Assembly: GCF_023277745.1 (NCBI RefSeq) | Contig: NZ_CP086322.1 | Coordinates: 682,001-746,000 of the forward strand | Length of the DNA stretch: 64,000 bases | Direction of reading: 5' to 3' | Origin: Streptomyces halobius | GTDB taxonomy: Bacteria; Actinomycetota; Actinomycetes; Streptomycetales; Streptomycetaceae | Shown: in pieces, positions 51,617 through 59,638 of the stretch | How positions within the stretch are numbered: position 1 is the first letter of the stretch | How the letters are laid out: the number at the start of each line of letters is the position of its first letter | Program-made: the position numbers and the translations under genes | The notes under the pieces: model-generated | What the model saw: the letters and a program-made list of their open reading frames with translations, nothing else | What the model was told of the DNA's origin: nothing | The model's database searches: none

Positions 51617-51931
51617 GTGTCCACATCTGTGCCCGCCGCATCCGCTTCGGCTGTGGCCTCGGCGTCGGCCTCGGCTCTTGGGCCCTCACTCGGAGTCTGG
51701 CTGATCGGCGCACGGGGTTCCGTCGCCACCACGGTCGTGGCGGGATGCGCGGCGGTGGCCGCGGGTCTGCATCCGGCAACAGGCATGGTGACCGAGACAC
51801 CCCCCTTCACGGACTCCGGCCTGACCCCGCTGAATTCACTGATCTTCGGGGGCCACGACACGGTCAGCTGCCCCCTGCCCAAACGTGCCGAGAACCTGGA
51901 GGCAGGCGGCGTACTGCCGCACGGCCTCACC
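51617..51931 (+). pseudogene. N-terminal fragment of an inositol-3-phosphate synthase
   Basis: From GTG 51617 with GGAGG 7 bases upstream: LGVWLIGARGSVATTVVAGC (NAD-binding loop), TETPPFTDSGLTPLNSLIFG, then PLPKRAENLEAGGVLPHGL. The gene then breaks off into a mobile-element protein. About 105 of roughly 400 residues remain; the start signals are intact. Confidence 0.78.
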
Positions 51932-51945
51932 CCGGCCGATTGCCC

Positions 51946-52679
51946 ACGGCTTCACCTTGCGCAATATCGAACAGGCCGCTCGCATCGCCATCGTCCTGGA
52001 CCGCTGGAACGAGGGCGACGCCGATGAGCGGTACGACGCCGTGCTCTACGCCATCACCGAGCACCTCCTCACCACCGACACCCCGCCGACCGCCCGCGAT
52101 CTGGTCCGCATCGGGCTGCGCGCCTCCAACCGGCACGTCGAGACCGAGATGCACCACCGCGGCTACGACCCGCGCAACCTCGCCGCTGGGTCCGGTGCGC
52201 TGCCCGGGTTCCTGCGCTACTGGCAGCACACCGGCCGCGTCCCGTGGGACGAACGACTCGTCGAAGCTGTAGCCCTGGCGCAGATCTGGCCGCTGCTCAC
52301 CCCGCTGCAGCAGCAAGCTGTCACCGCGCTCGCCCTCACCGGCGACCACCAGGCCGCCGCGGACAGCCTCGGCGTCGGGATGCCGACCCACGCCGCGCGC
52401 CTCCACAAAGCCCGCCTCGCGGTCGCCGCCCTGTGGCACGAGCACGAGACGCCGCGGCGTCCGGCCCGCGACAAGCGGGTGCTGGCCCGCTCCGGCCACT
52501 ACCGCGGGCGCCGCCTCCTGACCGAGCAGGACCTGGAAGCGCTCCGCGACCGGCGCGCCGAGGGCGCGACGCTACGCGAACTGGCCGCTGAAACCGGCTA
52601 CTCGGCCGGCGCACTGTGCAACCTGCTGCGCGGCAAACGTCGTCCCGCGGCTGCCGTCGTCGGGGGTGAGGCAGTGTGA
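51946..52679 (+). CDS. Sigma-like/HTH protein of a mobile element, 5' end replaced
   Basis: The natural protein starts near TLRNIEQAARIAIVLDRWNE; upstream codons (frame open from 51885) belong to the inositol synthase junction, so the native start is lost or is the TTG near 51952. A sigma-70 region 4-like part is LTPLQQQAVTALALTGDHQA then ADSLGVGMPTHAARLHKARL, and a second helix-turn-helix is TLRELAAETGYSAGALCNLL. Such proteins occur in actinomycete integrative elements and phages. The next gene overlaps its stop (GTGA). Confidence 0.7.
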
Positions 52680-53164
52680 CCACCGCAGCCGAGACCCCGG
52701 CTCAGGAGTACGACCGGCTCTCCTACGAGTACCGCCGCCTCCTCAATCTGCCGGACCGCAGCCCCGAACAAGAAGCCCGCCTGCAGCAGGTGTACGCCCG
52801 GCTGCGCGCGATCCGCGCCACACCGCCGGACGGCTACACCCTGCCCACCGCGGCAGCGCAGCTCGTAGCCCACGCCGAAGCACACGGCTGGCAGGCCCTC
52901 GTTCACTGGCCGGCGCCGGGCTACGACGGCGACGTGTCCGTGCACCTGAAGATCGGCCGCCGCGCTGCGCCCGGCGAGCTTGAGTACGCACGCAGCGACA
53001 TGTGGATCTACGAGCTCACCTGGCACTCCCGCGACTGCCCGCCCGGAAAGCTCCGCCTCTTCGGCCGGATCTTGGCCCGCACCCCGCAGAACCCGGCAAC
53101 GCACGAGGCGCCATCGGTGCGCGCGGTGCGGGAGGTGATCGCTGCGCATCCCGAACCGGCATAG
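52676..53164 (+). CDS. Mobile-element protein of unknown function
   Basis: 162 residues from GTG 52676, translationally coupled to the gene before. Protein-like text: YDRLSYEYRRLLNLPDRSPE; HGWQALVHWPAPGYDGDVSV; RSDMWIYELTWHSRDCPPGK. No family named. It belongs to the run of small element genes to 60 kb. Confidence 0.75.
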   Translation: MTTAAETPAQEYDRLSYEYRRLLNLPDRSPEQEARLQQVYARLRAIRATPPDGYTLPTAAAQLVAHAEAHGWQALVHWPAPGYDGDVSVHLKIGRRAAPGELEYARSDMWIYELTWHSRDCPPGKLRLFGRILARTPQNPATHEAPSVRAVREVIAAHPEPA

Positions 53165-53171
53165 CCGACCC

Positions 53172-53235
53172 GGCCGGATGGCGGAACAGGCAGACGCCGT
53201 CGCCTTGAAAGCGACCGCCCCACGGCGCGCGGGCG
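53172..53235 (+). tRNA. tRNA-like remnant, class II, anticodon loop of Ser(UGA)
   Basis: Seven acceptor bases GGCCGGA (53172-53178), then T8 and G9, a D-stem GCG/CGC (53181-53183, 53195-53197) around GAACAGGCAGA, one base, an anticodon stem GTCGC/GCGAC (53199-53203, 53211-53215) and loop CTTGAAA with anticodon TGA. A long variable arm CGCCC/GGGCG (53216-53220, 53231-53235) fits a class II tRNA. No T-arm or matching 3' acceptor strand follows, so it is a 3'-truncated copy or a mimic. Confidence 0.42.
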
Positions 53236-53533
53236 CGCACCGTCGACATACACCTCGATGAGGAGACGCTCACAGGAACCGTGCGCCGAGCAGGCGCCGA
53301 GGCAGGGACATTCACCCTCAAGCCGATCGAACAGGACCAGCCAGCCGACACCGAGTCAACAGCTCCCGACCACGTAGCCCACGGCTCCACCATGCGCGAC
53401 CTCGATCGCGCCGCACGTGCCCAGACACCGCAGCACCACGCGGCACCCACGACGTACTGCTCAACGGCGCCTACCTGTAGCCGACCCAACCCACTCCCTT
53501 CACTTCCGCCCTCAACCCGCAAGGAGATCCCCT
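53236..53533. other. Spacer before the P-loop kinase-like gene
   Basis: 298 bases. The frame through 53244-53480 (VDIHLDEETLTGTVRRAGAE and TFTLKPIEQDQPADTEST) is mildly protein-like but has no clear start. A strong AAGGAG for the next gene ends it. Confidence 0.4.
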
Positions 53534-54490
53534 ATGACCTCGCCGATTTCGCTGTGCCCGCAGTTGCCGGAGAACGCGCTGATCGTGCTGATCGGCGCCT
53601 CCGGGGCCGGTAAGACGACGCTGGCCAGTACCTGGCCCGCCTCTCAGGTCCTCTCGCTGGACACCCTGCGCGGTTGGGTGAGCGACGACGAAGGGTGCCA
53701 GGAAGCCACCACCGACGCCGTCGATGCCCTCCACTGGCTCGTGGACCGCAGGATGGCCCGCCGCCTCAACACGGTCATCGACGCCAACGTGAGCAGCGAC
53801 GCCAGGGACCCGCTGATCGCCGCCGCCAAGCGCCACGGCATGCCTGCCATTGCGGTGATCGTGGCGACATCGGAAGACGTGTGCCTGGCGCGCCAGATCC
53901 CGCGCCCGGACAACCGAACCGTTCCCGGTGACACGGTCCGCGCGCAGTACAAGCAGATGGTCCACTCGATCCAGTCGCTGCGGGCGCAGGGCTTCAACGA
54001 GGCCTTCTTCGCTGGGGGCCTCAACCGCCTGGAGCCGTTCCTTCGGCGCCTGAGCGAGGCCCGCGAAGCCGACCTCGGGCTGGACGGCGGTGACGGCCGG
54101 GGGGACCTGCTCCTGGTCCGCCGCGTCTTCGGCCCCGAGATCCTTCCCATGTGGCAGTGGAAGGACGGCTCCGACGTCGCGGGCGGCGACCGGGTCGCGG
54201 AGATCCGCCTCGGACAGCTGTACCTCACCCTCGCCCTGCGCACGAACGTCGACGGCGAGGGCGACGTCGGCTTCGACGTCATGGTGCCCTGCCCGTTCGA
54301 CCCGGAGTGCTGCGGCTACGCGTGGGCGCCGGCCTACAGCATCAGCTGCCTCCACCGGGCGCTCACCGGCGAGTTGAACACCAGCGAGGACATCGTCTGC
54401 ACCGTGCATGGCGGCTTCGATGACGTTGACCAGGAGGCCGACGACCACGCCCTGCAGGCGCTCCACGAAACCGTCGGGAGCGTGCGATGA
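53534..54490 (+). CDS. P-loop polynucleotide kinase-like ATPase of a mobile element
   Basis: 318 residues from ATG 53534 with AAGGAG 8 bases before. Walker A GASGAGKTTLA lies at about 21-31; DTLRGWVSDDEGCQEATTDA and VIDANVSSDARDPLIAAAKR match AAA_33/polynucleotide kinase-like domains. The C-terminal third (about 210-318) is a separate acidic domain containing Cys pairs (CPFDPECCGYAWAP) of unknown role. The next gene overlaps its stop by four bases. Found in actinomycete integrative elements. Confidence 0.8.
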   Translation: MTSPISLCPQLPENALIVLIGASGAGKTTLASTWPASQVLSLDTLRGWVSDDEGCQEATTDAVDALHWLVDRRMARRLNTVIDANVSSDARDPLIAAAKRHGMPAIAVIVATSEDVCLARQIPRPDNRTVPGDTVRAQYKQMVHSIQSLRAQGFNEAFFAGGLNRLEPFLRRLSEAREADLGLDGGDGRGDLLLVRRVFGPEILPMWQWKDGSDVAGGDRVAEIRLGQLYLTLALRTNVDGEGDVGFDVMVPCPFDPECCGYAWAPAYSISCLHRALTGELNTSEDIVCTVHGGFDDVDQEADDHALQALHETVGSVR

Positions 54491-54977
54491 CCTTCCGTGA
54501 AACCGGCGCTATCCCTGGTTGGACGGACTGGCAGCTCGCCCGCGAAGCCCTGCACCACGCCGGGTTATCCGACGGCGAGCAGCGCATCGCCAAGCTGTCC
54601 ACCGAAGAGGAGGTCCGCCGGGTCAACAACTTCCTGGCCGCCGGACGTCACGACACCGACCGCTTGACCGCCATCGAGACCAGGCTGAAGGCCGTCCCCG
54701 ACGGCTGGCGGCAGCGGGTCTGCGACCCCGGTCTCATCGAGGACGCCGACGGCCAGCCCATCGCCATCCTCGGCACCAGCGGCGACGTACGGATCCCCCT
54801 CGGGGAGTTCCTCGCCTCTGCCCCGCCGACACCGAGTGGCTCGCTCAGCAACTAAGGCGGGCATGGGCGCAACTGGACAAGCTGCGCGACCGGATCGACG
54901 CCGCCGGCAGCCTCATGGACACCAACTACGTCGCCACCGCCATCGACTACGTCCGCGGCTCGCGGGAGACGCAATGA
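54487..54977 (+). pseudogene. Mobile-element protein, apparently frameshifted
   Basis: From ATG 54487 the first frame gives 122 residues (LTAIETRLKAVPDGWRQRVC; IAILGTSGDVRIPLGEFLAS) and stops at 54855. The protein-like continuation lies in the other frame: PADTEWLAQQLRRAWAQLDK, then DRIDAAGSLMDTNYVATAID, ending at 54977. The switch falls near 54815-54830 in a run of C and G. Either a real frameshift, a sequencing error, or programmed shifting. Confidence 0.6.
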
Positions 54978-55042
54978 CGCCCCAGCCGCTACCAGCTCGA
55001 CACCTGGCAGCCGATCGAGGCACTCCTGGAAGGCGGCTCCCA

Positions 55043-55642
55043 ATGACCACACGCCTCGCCCCGTACCCGCCGTTGACCGGCAGCGAGCCCTGCGGTCAGC
55101 CGCACGCCGACCACTCCCCCGCCACCGTGCCGTCCACCAACGGCCGGCGCGCCGGACGGCCAGGCACCAAAAAGCCTCGGAGCCGCCGCGTGACACCGAA
55201 GCTCTCCGCCCCGGACTCCATCCGCGGCATCGCCATCAAGCAACCCTGGACGGCCTGCATCCTCCACGGCGACAAACGCGTGGAAAACCGGCCCCGCGCA
55301 TGGGCGTCCGGTTGGCGCCTGCTGCACGCCGGAGCCGAGATCGACCGCGCCGCGCTGCGCGACCCGCTCGTGGCTCGCAGGATCCGCGGGCACGAGCTAC
55401 GCACCCGCGCGGTCCTCGGCATCGTCCGCATCACTGGCGCCCACACCGACACCGGCGAGGCGTGCAGCCCCTGGGCGCACCCCGAGCGCTTCCACCTGGA
55501 CCTGGACGACGTCCACGCGCTGCCGCTGCCGGTGCCCTGCGGCGGACAGCTCGGGCCGTGGCGCGTACCGCTCGCGGTCTTCGATCAGGTCCTTGTCCAG
55601 CTGCCCGACCTTGCCCCACTCCTCACGGAGGCCCCGTCATGA
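55043..55642 (+). CDS. ASCH-like domain protein
   Basis: 199 residues from ATG 55043 with GGAAGG just upstream. After a basic leader (RRAGRPGTKKPRSRR), the ASCH fold begins IRGIAIKQPWTACILHGDKR then VENRPR, the characteristic opening strand and helix; WRLLHAGAEIDRAALRDPLV and VLGIVRITGAHTDTG follow. ASCH domains bind RNA or modified nucleotides. The next gene starts within its stop region (ATGA). Confidence 0.82.
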   Translation: MTTRLAPYPPLTGSEPCGQPHADHSPATVPSTNGRRAGRPGTKKPRSRRVTPKLSAPDSIRGIAIKQPWTACILHGDKRVENRPRAWASGWRLLHAGAEIDRAALRDPLVARRIRGHELRTRAVLGIVRITGAHTDTGEACSPWAHPERFHLDLDDVHALPLPVPCGGQLGPWRVPLAVFDQVLVQLPDLAPLLTEAPS

Positions 55643-56186
55643 GCGGTCTGCGTACCGGCACCCCGAACACCCCGTCCGTGGTCGCCGACAACCGGATTCC
55701 CTTCCCCCGTACCGACACCCCGACCCGTTGCCAGGACCACCCGAAGCTGTTCGCCATCGAGGACGTCACCGACCGCACCGAGCGAGAGAAGGCCCTCGCC
55801 AAGGCCAAGCTCGCCTGCTCCGGCTGCCCGATCGTCACCGGCTGCCTCAAGTGGGCCCTGGCCAACAAGGAGATGACCCAACCGGCGTGTGGGTGGCGAC
55901 CACTGCCCGGCAGCGGACCACCCTGCGCAAGAGCCTTGAACGGCGCCTCGGGGCCGACTGGGTCGGCGTCGTCGCCGAAGAGGACCGCCGCCAGCAAGAG
56001 AAACAGCGCGCGGCCCGTCTCGCCCCGCCCACCGTCCGCGACCAGGTGATGGCCCGCCTGGAGCTGGAGCTCATCCCCACCCGGCCCGCCCCGTACGAGC
56101 CGTGGAGGGAACCGATGACCCCGGCCCGGCAGGTGCACAACATGGCGATCCCCAAGGCCGCGCTGTCCACCAAGGCGGCCGCGTAG
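55639..56186 (+). pseudogene. WhiB-like (Wbl) protein with a one-base deletion
   Basis: From ATG 55639 the Fe-S domain is intact: a first Cys in TRCQDHPKLF, then KLACSGCPIVTGCLKWAL, giving the CxxCx5C part of the Wbl cluster. The frame then reads EMTQPACGW and ends at 56049. In the next frame the expected continuation is perfect: PTGVWVATTARQRTTLRKSL, GADWVGVVAEEDRRQQEKQR, to 56186. Adding one C in ATGACCCAACCGG (about 55872-55878) restores one frame (MTPTGVW). Wbl proteins are Fe-S transcription partners of sigma factors. Confidence 0.82.
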
Positions 56187-56188
56187 CG

Positions 56189-56308
56189 ATGTTCAGCGAC
56201 TGGCAGCAGGCCCTCGAAGCCGAGGGCCTGCCTCTCACCCGTCCCGTGGTGGGCGGCACCACGGGGCCGCCCACCACCCCACTCCTCAAGGAGACCGAAT
56301 CACCATGA
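56189..56308 (+). CDS. Small mobile-element protein
   Basis: 39 residues: MFSDWQQALEAEGLPLTRPV then a Gly/Pro/Thr tail. The ATG lies 3 bases after the Wbl stop and its own stop overlaps the next start by four bases (ATGA), which supports translation. No known domain. Confidence 0.55.
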   Translation: MFSDWQQALEAEGLPLTRPVVGGTTGPPTTPLLKETESP

Positions 56309-56470
56309 CCGCATTCACCGAAGCCCACCCTGGCCAGACCTTCACGCTGTCCGGCACCACCGAGGAAGGCTTCGACACGCTGTACGGCATCCCGGCCATC
56401 GCGCTGGGCGAGGACTGCGACCGCCTCATGGCGTTAGGCCATATCACCGACCGCGCCGTCCTCGCTGTCA
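56305..56470 (+). pseudogene. 5' part of a mobile-element gene cut by IS debris
   Basis: From ATG 56305 with GGAG upstream: MTAFTEAHPGQTFTLSGTTE then EGFDTLYGIPAIALGEDCDR and MALGHITDRAVLAVS. At about 56470 the sequence switches to the IS-linked protein in another frame, so the gene has lost its 3' end. Confidence 0.65.
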
Positions 56471-56745
56471 GCGGCAGGGCCGGCGAAGCCGAAGTCGCAG
56501 GTGCCGGTGTGGTGCGAGGGACTGGCCTGGTCGGCGCTGTCGGTGGACTACCAGCGCATCCTGCGACTCCTCGCGGACCGGCACCGCCTTGGTCAAGGCC
56601 CCTTGACCTGCCAGGAGATGGCCGCCTTGTTCGGCCTGGACGTGGCGCCGGCCAAGGTGGAGGCACTGCGGTCGAAGGCGACGCGGCTGGTGGCCCGCGG
56701 CTGGCTTGCCGAGCCAGCGCCGGGCCGGTTCACCCTCGCGCAGCA
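56471..56745 (+). pseudogene. C-terminal half of an IS-linked HTH protein
   Basis: A new frame begins AAGPAKPKSQVPVWCEGLAW then SALSVDYQRILRLLADRHRL, GQGPLTCQEMAALFGLDVAP, AKVEALRSKATRLVARGWL and APGRFTLA, a winged-helix-like module. It matches the second half of the protein whose first half sits at 42189-42390. Here the coiled-coil half is absent. Confidence 0.6.
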
Positions 56746-56765
56746 TGGGGCCGGGCCAAGCGGCG

Positions 56766-57520
56766 GTCATGAGCAGGATCATCGACCAGTAGACCATCGC
56801 CTCGGCGCTGGTGGTGCGGCGTTCGAAGTCACGGACCAGGCGGCGACTGCGCATCAGGTGGGCGAAGAACCGCTCGACGATCCACCGCTTGGGCAGCACC
56901 ACGAAACCGCGCATGTCGTCGCTGCGTTTGACGATCGCCAGGACCAGGGCGAACGCGGCCAGGCAGTGCTCGACGAGGCTGCCGGTGTAGCCGCCGTCGG
57001 CCCAGATGAGGGCCAGGCGGTGATGCGCGTCGGTCACCTGCCTGAGCAGGACCTGGGCGGCGGTGCGGTCGCCGGTGTCCGCGGCGGTGACCATCACCGC
57101 GAGCAGCAGGCCGAGGGTGTCGACCACGACGTGCCGCTTGCGCCCGTTGACCAGCTTGCCGCCGTCAAAGCCACGGCTCTCCGACCCGACGACGGCATCT
57201 GCCTTGACCGACTGCGAGTCGATCACCCCGGCCGTCGGTTCCGTATCCCGACCCAGCTTCTCGCGGACCTGTCCGCGCAGCCGGTCGTGGAACTCCTTGA
57301 CCAGGCCATGGTCACGCCAGCGGCGGAAGAACGCGTATACCCGGTCCCACGGCGGGAAATCCCCGGGCATCGACCGCCACTTGATGCCGTTGTCCACCAG
57401 GTAGCGGATCGCATCGAGCATCGCCCGGTGGCAGTACGCCTCCGGCCGGCCGCCACGACCACGCAGCCAGCCCGGCACCGGCAGCAGCGGCCGGGCCACG
57501 GCCCACTCCGCGTCCGTCAT
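56766..57520 (-). pseudogene. IS5-type transposase, 3' truncated
   Basis: From ATG 57520: TDAEWAVARPLLPVPGWLRG, IKWRSMPGDFPPWDRVYAFF, then the DDE core with D (VIDSQSVKADAVVG), D (LIWADGGYTGSLV) and E (WIVERFFAHLMRSRRLVRDF). After YWSMILLMT the normal ending is missing and the frame runs into antisense of the IS-linked protein. An upstream extension to 57646 is open (VRFNSAAPTCDC) and may be part of it. Confidence 0.8.
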
Positions 57521-57644
57521 GTCCGAGGGATACCGCCGAACACGTTCCGGGTGATCAGCCGCATTCCCGAACCGGTGAGCGACACAATCACACGTCGGTG
57601 CAGCCGAGTTGAACCGCACCGGCGCGAGCACGTACAACTGCCGC

Positions 57645-57703
57645 AACAGGGTCTCCTGGATCTCGGTTGGCTTCGCAACCCCGAGCTACCAAGAGGCCCT
57701 GTT
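57645..57703. repeat. Imperfect inverted repeat at the IS5 5' side
   Basis: AACAGGGTCTCCT (57645-57657) and AAGAGGCCCTGTT (57691-57703) are inverted copies matching at 11 of 13 positions, with an inner CTCGG...CCGAG stem. It may be an IS end or a terminator protecting the transposase. Confidence 0.45.
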
Positions 57704-57782
57704 CTCATGCCCGCGGCCAGCTGCGATCACCCGATCGAGACTCCCGTTCGACCCACATCCCTCAAGATCGGAACGACAACAG

Positions 57783-57875
57783 CTACTCAGTGTGCTGCCC
57801 GTCGAACTCCAGAAGTTCCCATCGCTCGGGGTCCCCGCGCCACCAGGCCAGGTCGGGTATCGCAGGACGGCTCAT
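57783..57875 (-). CDS. Possible 30-residue peptide
   Basis: MSRPAIPDLAWWRGDPERWE then LLEFDGQHTE. GGAAG lies about 8 bases before the ATG. Trp-rich and natural-looking but too short for a firm call. Confidence 0.4.
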   Translation of the reverse strand: MSRPAIPDLAWWRGDPERWELLEFDGQHTE

Positions 57876-57964
57876 TGGCGTGTCTTCCGTGCGGGGCAGG
57901 GGCGATCCCAGCTTCGCACGGCTGCTGCTGGTCCCGGGCCGCCTGCGCGCCACCTGAGGGGCGA

Positions 57965-58183
57965 TCACGTTGAGTCGCGGTTCTGGTCGCGCATCATGTT
58001 CCGCAGGGCCGTCCGGGCGGCAGCCAGGTCGTCCTGTGCCTCGGCCACATCATCCTGCAGGCTGTCGCGGTCTGCTTCGGCTCGGGCCAACTCCGCGGCG
58101 AGCTGTTGGTTGACGATGGTCAGCTCCTGAACACGGGCGAACCAATGCTGCAGGCGGTCTTTGAAGCCGATCGTACAGCTCAC
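57965..58183 (-). CDS. Small coiled-coil protein of the mobile element
   Basis: 72 residues: HWFARVQELTIVNQQLAAEL then ARAEADRDSLQDDVAEAQDD and LAAARTALRNMMRDQN, a clear heptad pattern over about 55 residues. It may be a short helper protein or the tail of a larger one. Confidence 0.6.
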   Translation of the reverse strand: MSCTIGFKDRLQHWFARVQELTIVNQQLAAELARAEADRDSLQDDVAEAQDDLAAARTALRNMMRDQNRDST

Positions 58184-58415
58184 GACAAGTCAGACATGCT
58201 GCTGCAATCGCAGCGCTCGCACTACAGCCTGTTGAGATGGCAGGAAGAACGCGCAGTCTGGAGTCAAGGCAGCGCCCGATGGTGCTACCAATCCAGGCAG
58301 ATGCCAGACCGCTGAAGACTCGGAAGGGTCGCGGGACGAGGGACGGACTCGATCGGAGCTCGCCGCGTAGAGCGCGGACACACGAGACAACTCATCGATG
58401 AACGAGAGGTCTCCG

Positions 58416-58679
58416 ATGCCGACCCCATCGACACTCGAGCGCCGGTGCGACATGCGCGAGCTGCAGGAGGACGCGAACCAGGGTCCCTCGATCGCGATCC
58501 GTGGGCAGATTACCGATGGCGCGATGCCTGCTGTCCGGGTCGGCGGCAAGCTGAAGATTCGCGAGTCGGACCTGCCGCCGCTGGCCATGCCGGTCATCGC
58601 TTCCCGCCCCGACGAGCAGGTAGAGGAACAGGTCAAAGACGACCTCAATGCATTGGTTGCGAATCTCGTCGCGAGCTGA
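58416..58679 (+). CDS. Excisionase-like small DNA-binding protein
   Basis: 87 residues from ATG 58416, with AGAGG 6 bases upstream (ATG 58398 is in the same frame). MPAVRVGGKLKIRESDLPPL is the second half of the HTH_17/MerR-like fold typical of Xis/AlpA proteins; the first helix is weak (NQGPSIAIRGQITDG). In integrative elements such genes stand by the integrase, which is not in this window. A terminator follows. Confidence 0.55.
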   Translation: MPTPSTLERRCDMRELQEDANQGPSIAIRGQITDGAMPAVRVGGKLKIRESDLPPLAMPVIASRPDEQVEEQVKDDLNALVANLVAS

Positions 58680-58761
58680 CCGAAACTCCCCATCGAGCGC
58701 AGGGTCGAGCTCAGCCTTCTTTTGACTACCCCCTGACCCGCCCCGACCCCTGAGGAGATGA

Positions 58762-58785
58762 AACGCCCCGGCTCACCGGGGCGTT
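58762..58785 (+). terminator. Terminator after the excisionase-like gene
   Basis: Perfect 10-bp stem AACGCCCCGG / CCGGGGCGTT (58762-58771, 58776-58785) with loop CTCA, followed by GTCGTGTGTGT. Confidence 0.88.
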
Positions 58786-58803
58786 GTCGTGTGTGTACTG
58801 AGG

Positions 58804-58965
58804 TCAGCGCAGGCCGTCTGAGTCGTCGTGCTCTTCTCCGACCGGAAGTGGCCGACGATCACCCCCCGGGTCCTCGCTGTAGATGACTGCGGAGACCGCG
58901 CCGTCGTAGGCATCGCTGAGGCCGTTGCCGCTTGTGCCGAGCATGTTCTCCCAGTCGAATCCCAT
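58804..58965 (-). CDS. Small acidic protein
   Basis: 53 residues: MGFDWENMLGTSGNGLSDAY then DGAVSAVIYSEDPGGDRRPL and an acidic tail EEHDDSDGLR. Starts 10 bases after the stop of the gene to its right, same strand, so the two are likely co-transcribed. Similar short acidic proteins are common in phages and integrative elements. Confidence 0.6.
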   Translation of the reverse strand: MGFDWENMLGTSGNGLSDAYDGAVSAVIYSEDPGGDRRPLPVGEEHDDSDGLR

Positions 58966-58975
58966 GCCTACGAGC

Positions 58976-59185
58976 CTAGCTGTACCGCTCGAGAATCTCG
59001 GCGATGTGGGGGTTGCCCTCGTCTACCCGGGCGAAGATCGCAGCTTCCGCTTCAAGAGCGATACGCCCCTCAGTCCGCGATCGCCCGTACGAGAGCGGCG
59101 TGGAACCGACTATTCCCCACCCCGGCCGGGTCACGACCGCCGGCCGTCGCCGTGCCGCATCTGCGGCCAGCCTCGCTTCCCCCAA
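58976..59185 (-). CDS. Possible small protein upstream of the acidic protein
   Basis: 69-residue frame; the last 35 residues are the convincing part (SRTEGRIALEAEAAIFARVD then EGNPHIAEILERYS). The real start is probably inside the frame, such as the GTG codons near 59130. Function unknown. Confidence 0.4.
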   Translation of the reverse strand: MGEARLAADAARRRPAVVTRPGWGIVGSTPLSYGRSRTEGRIALEAEAAIFARVDEGNPHIAEILERYS

Positions 59186-59638
59186 CTCGCCGCGATCCTC
59201 GCCGGCCGTTCCCAGTGCATCTCCTGCGTCAGAACCGGGCGCGTCCCCGGCAACCGTGGAGGCGATCGCCCGGCTGCTGGCACCTGAAGGGGAACGTTCG
59301 GAGGACTCTCCAAGTACTCACACGCCGCGGCGGTGGACCTGCACATGCCGCGACATGACGGTTATCCGGACATTGAAGGACGCCCAGGCATCGAAGTCCT
59401 CCCGGCGCCGCTGCGGCATCACGCGCCGCGCCCAGACCCATCGCATCCCCCGGTGGCGGCCGTTCAGGAGTTCTCGGCCGCCGAGTTCGATTCGTCCGGA
59501 GACTACGTCGACGGCCACCGCGGTCGCGGTCCCATGCCGGGCCTGCGGCAGCGAGTTCGGCCAGAGCCGACGGGTGGCGGAAGCCCGAGACGGTGAACGT
59601 CTACGACCGCGAGTTCAACCCGGCCGCCCGCAACAGCA
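59186..59638. other. Unresolved short-ORF region
   Basis: 453 bases with conflicting small frames on both strands. Plus-strand pieces look partly real: PCRACGSEFGQSRR (CxxC ribbon) near 59530, then in another frame RKPETVNVYDREFNPAARNS then IMRLGL to 59658. They suggest a decayed zinc-ribbon gene. A minus frame (59318-59518) ends FNVRITVMSRHVQVHRRGV. None is firm. Confidence 0.35.

Noticed and set aside
58190..58693. Minus-strand open frame of 167 codons
   Set aside because: It is antisense to the excisionase-like gene, which has a ribosome site and a terminator in the other direction.
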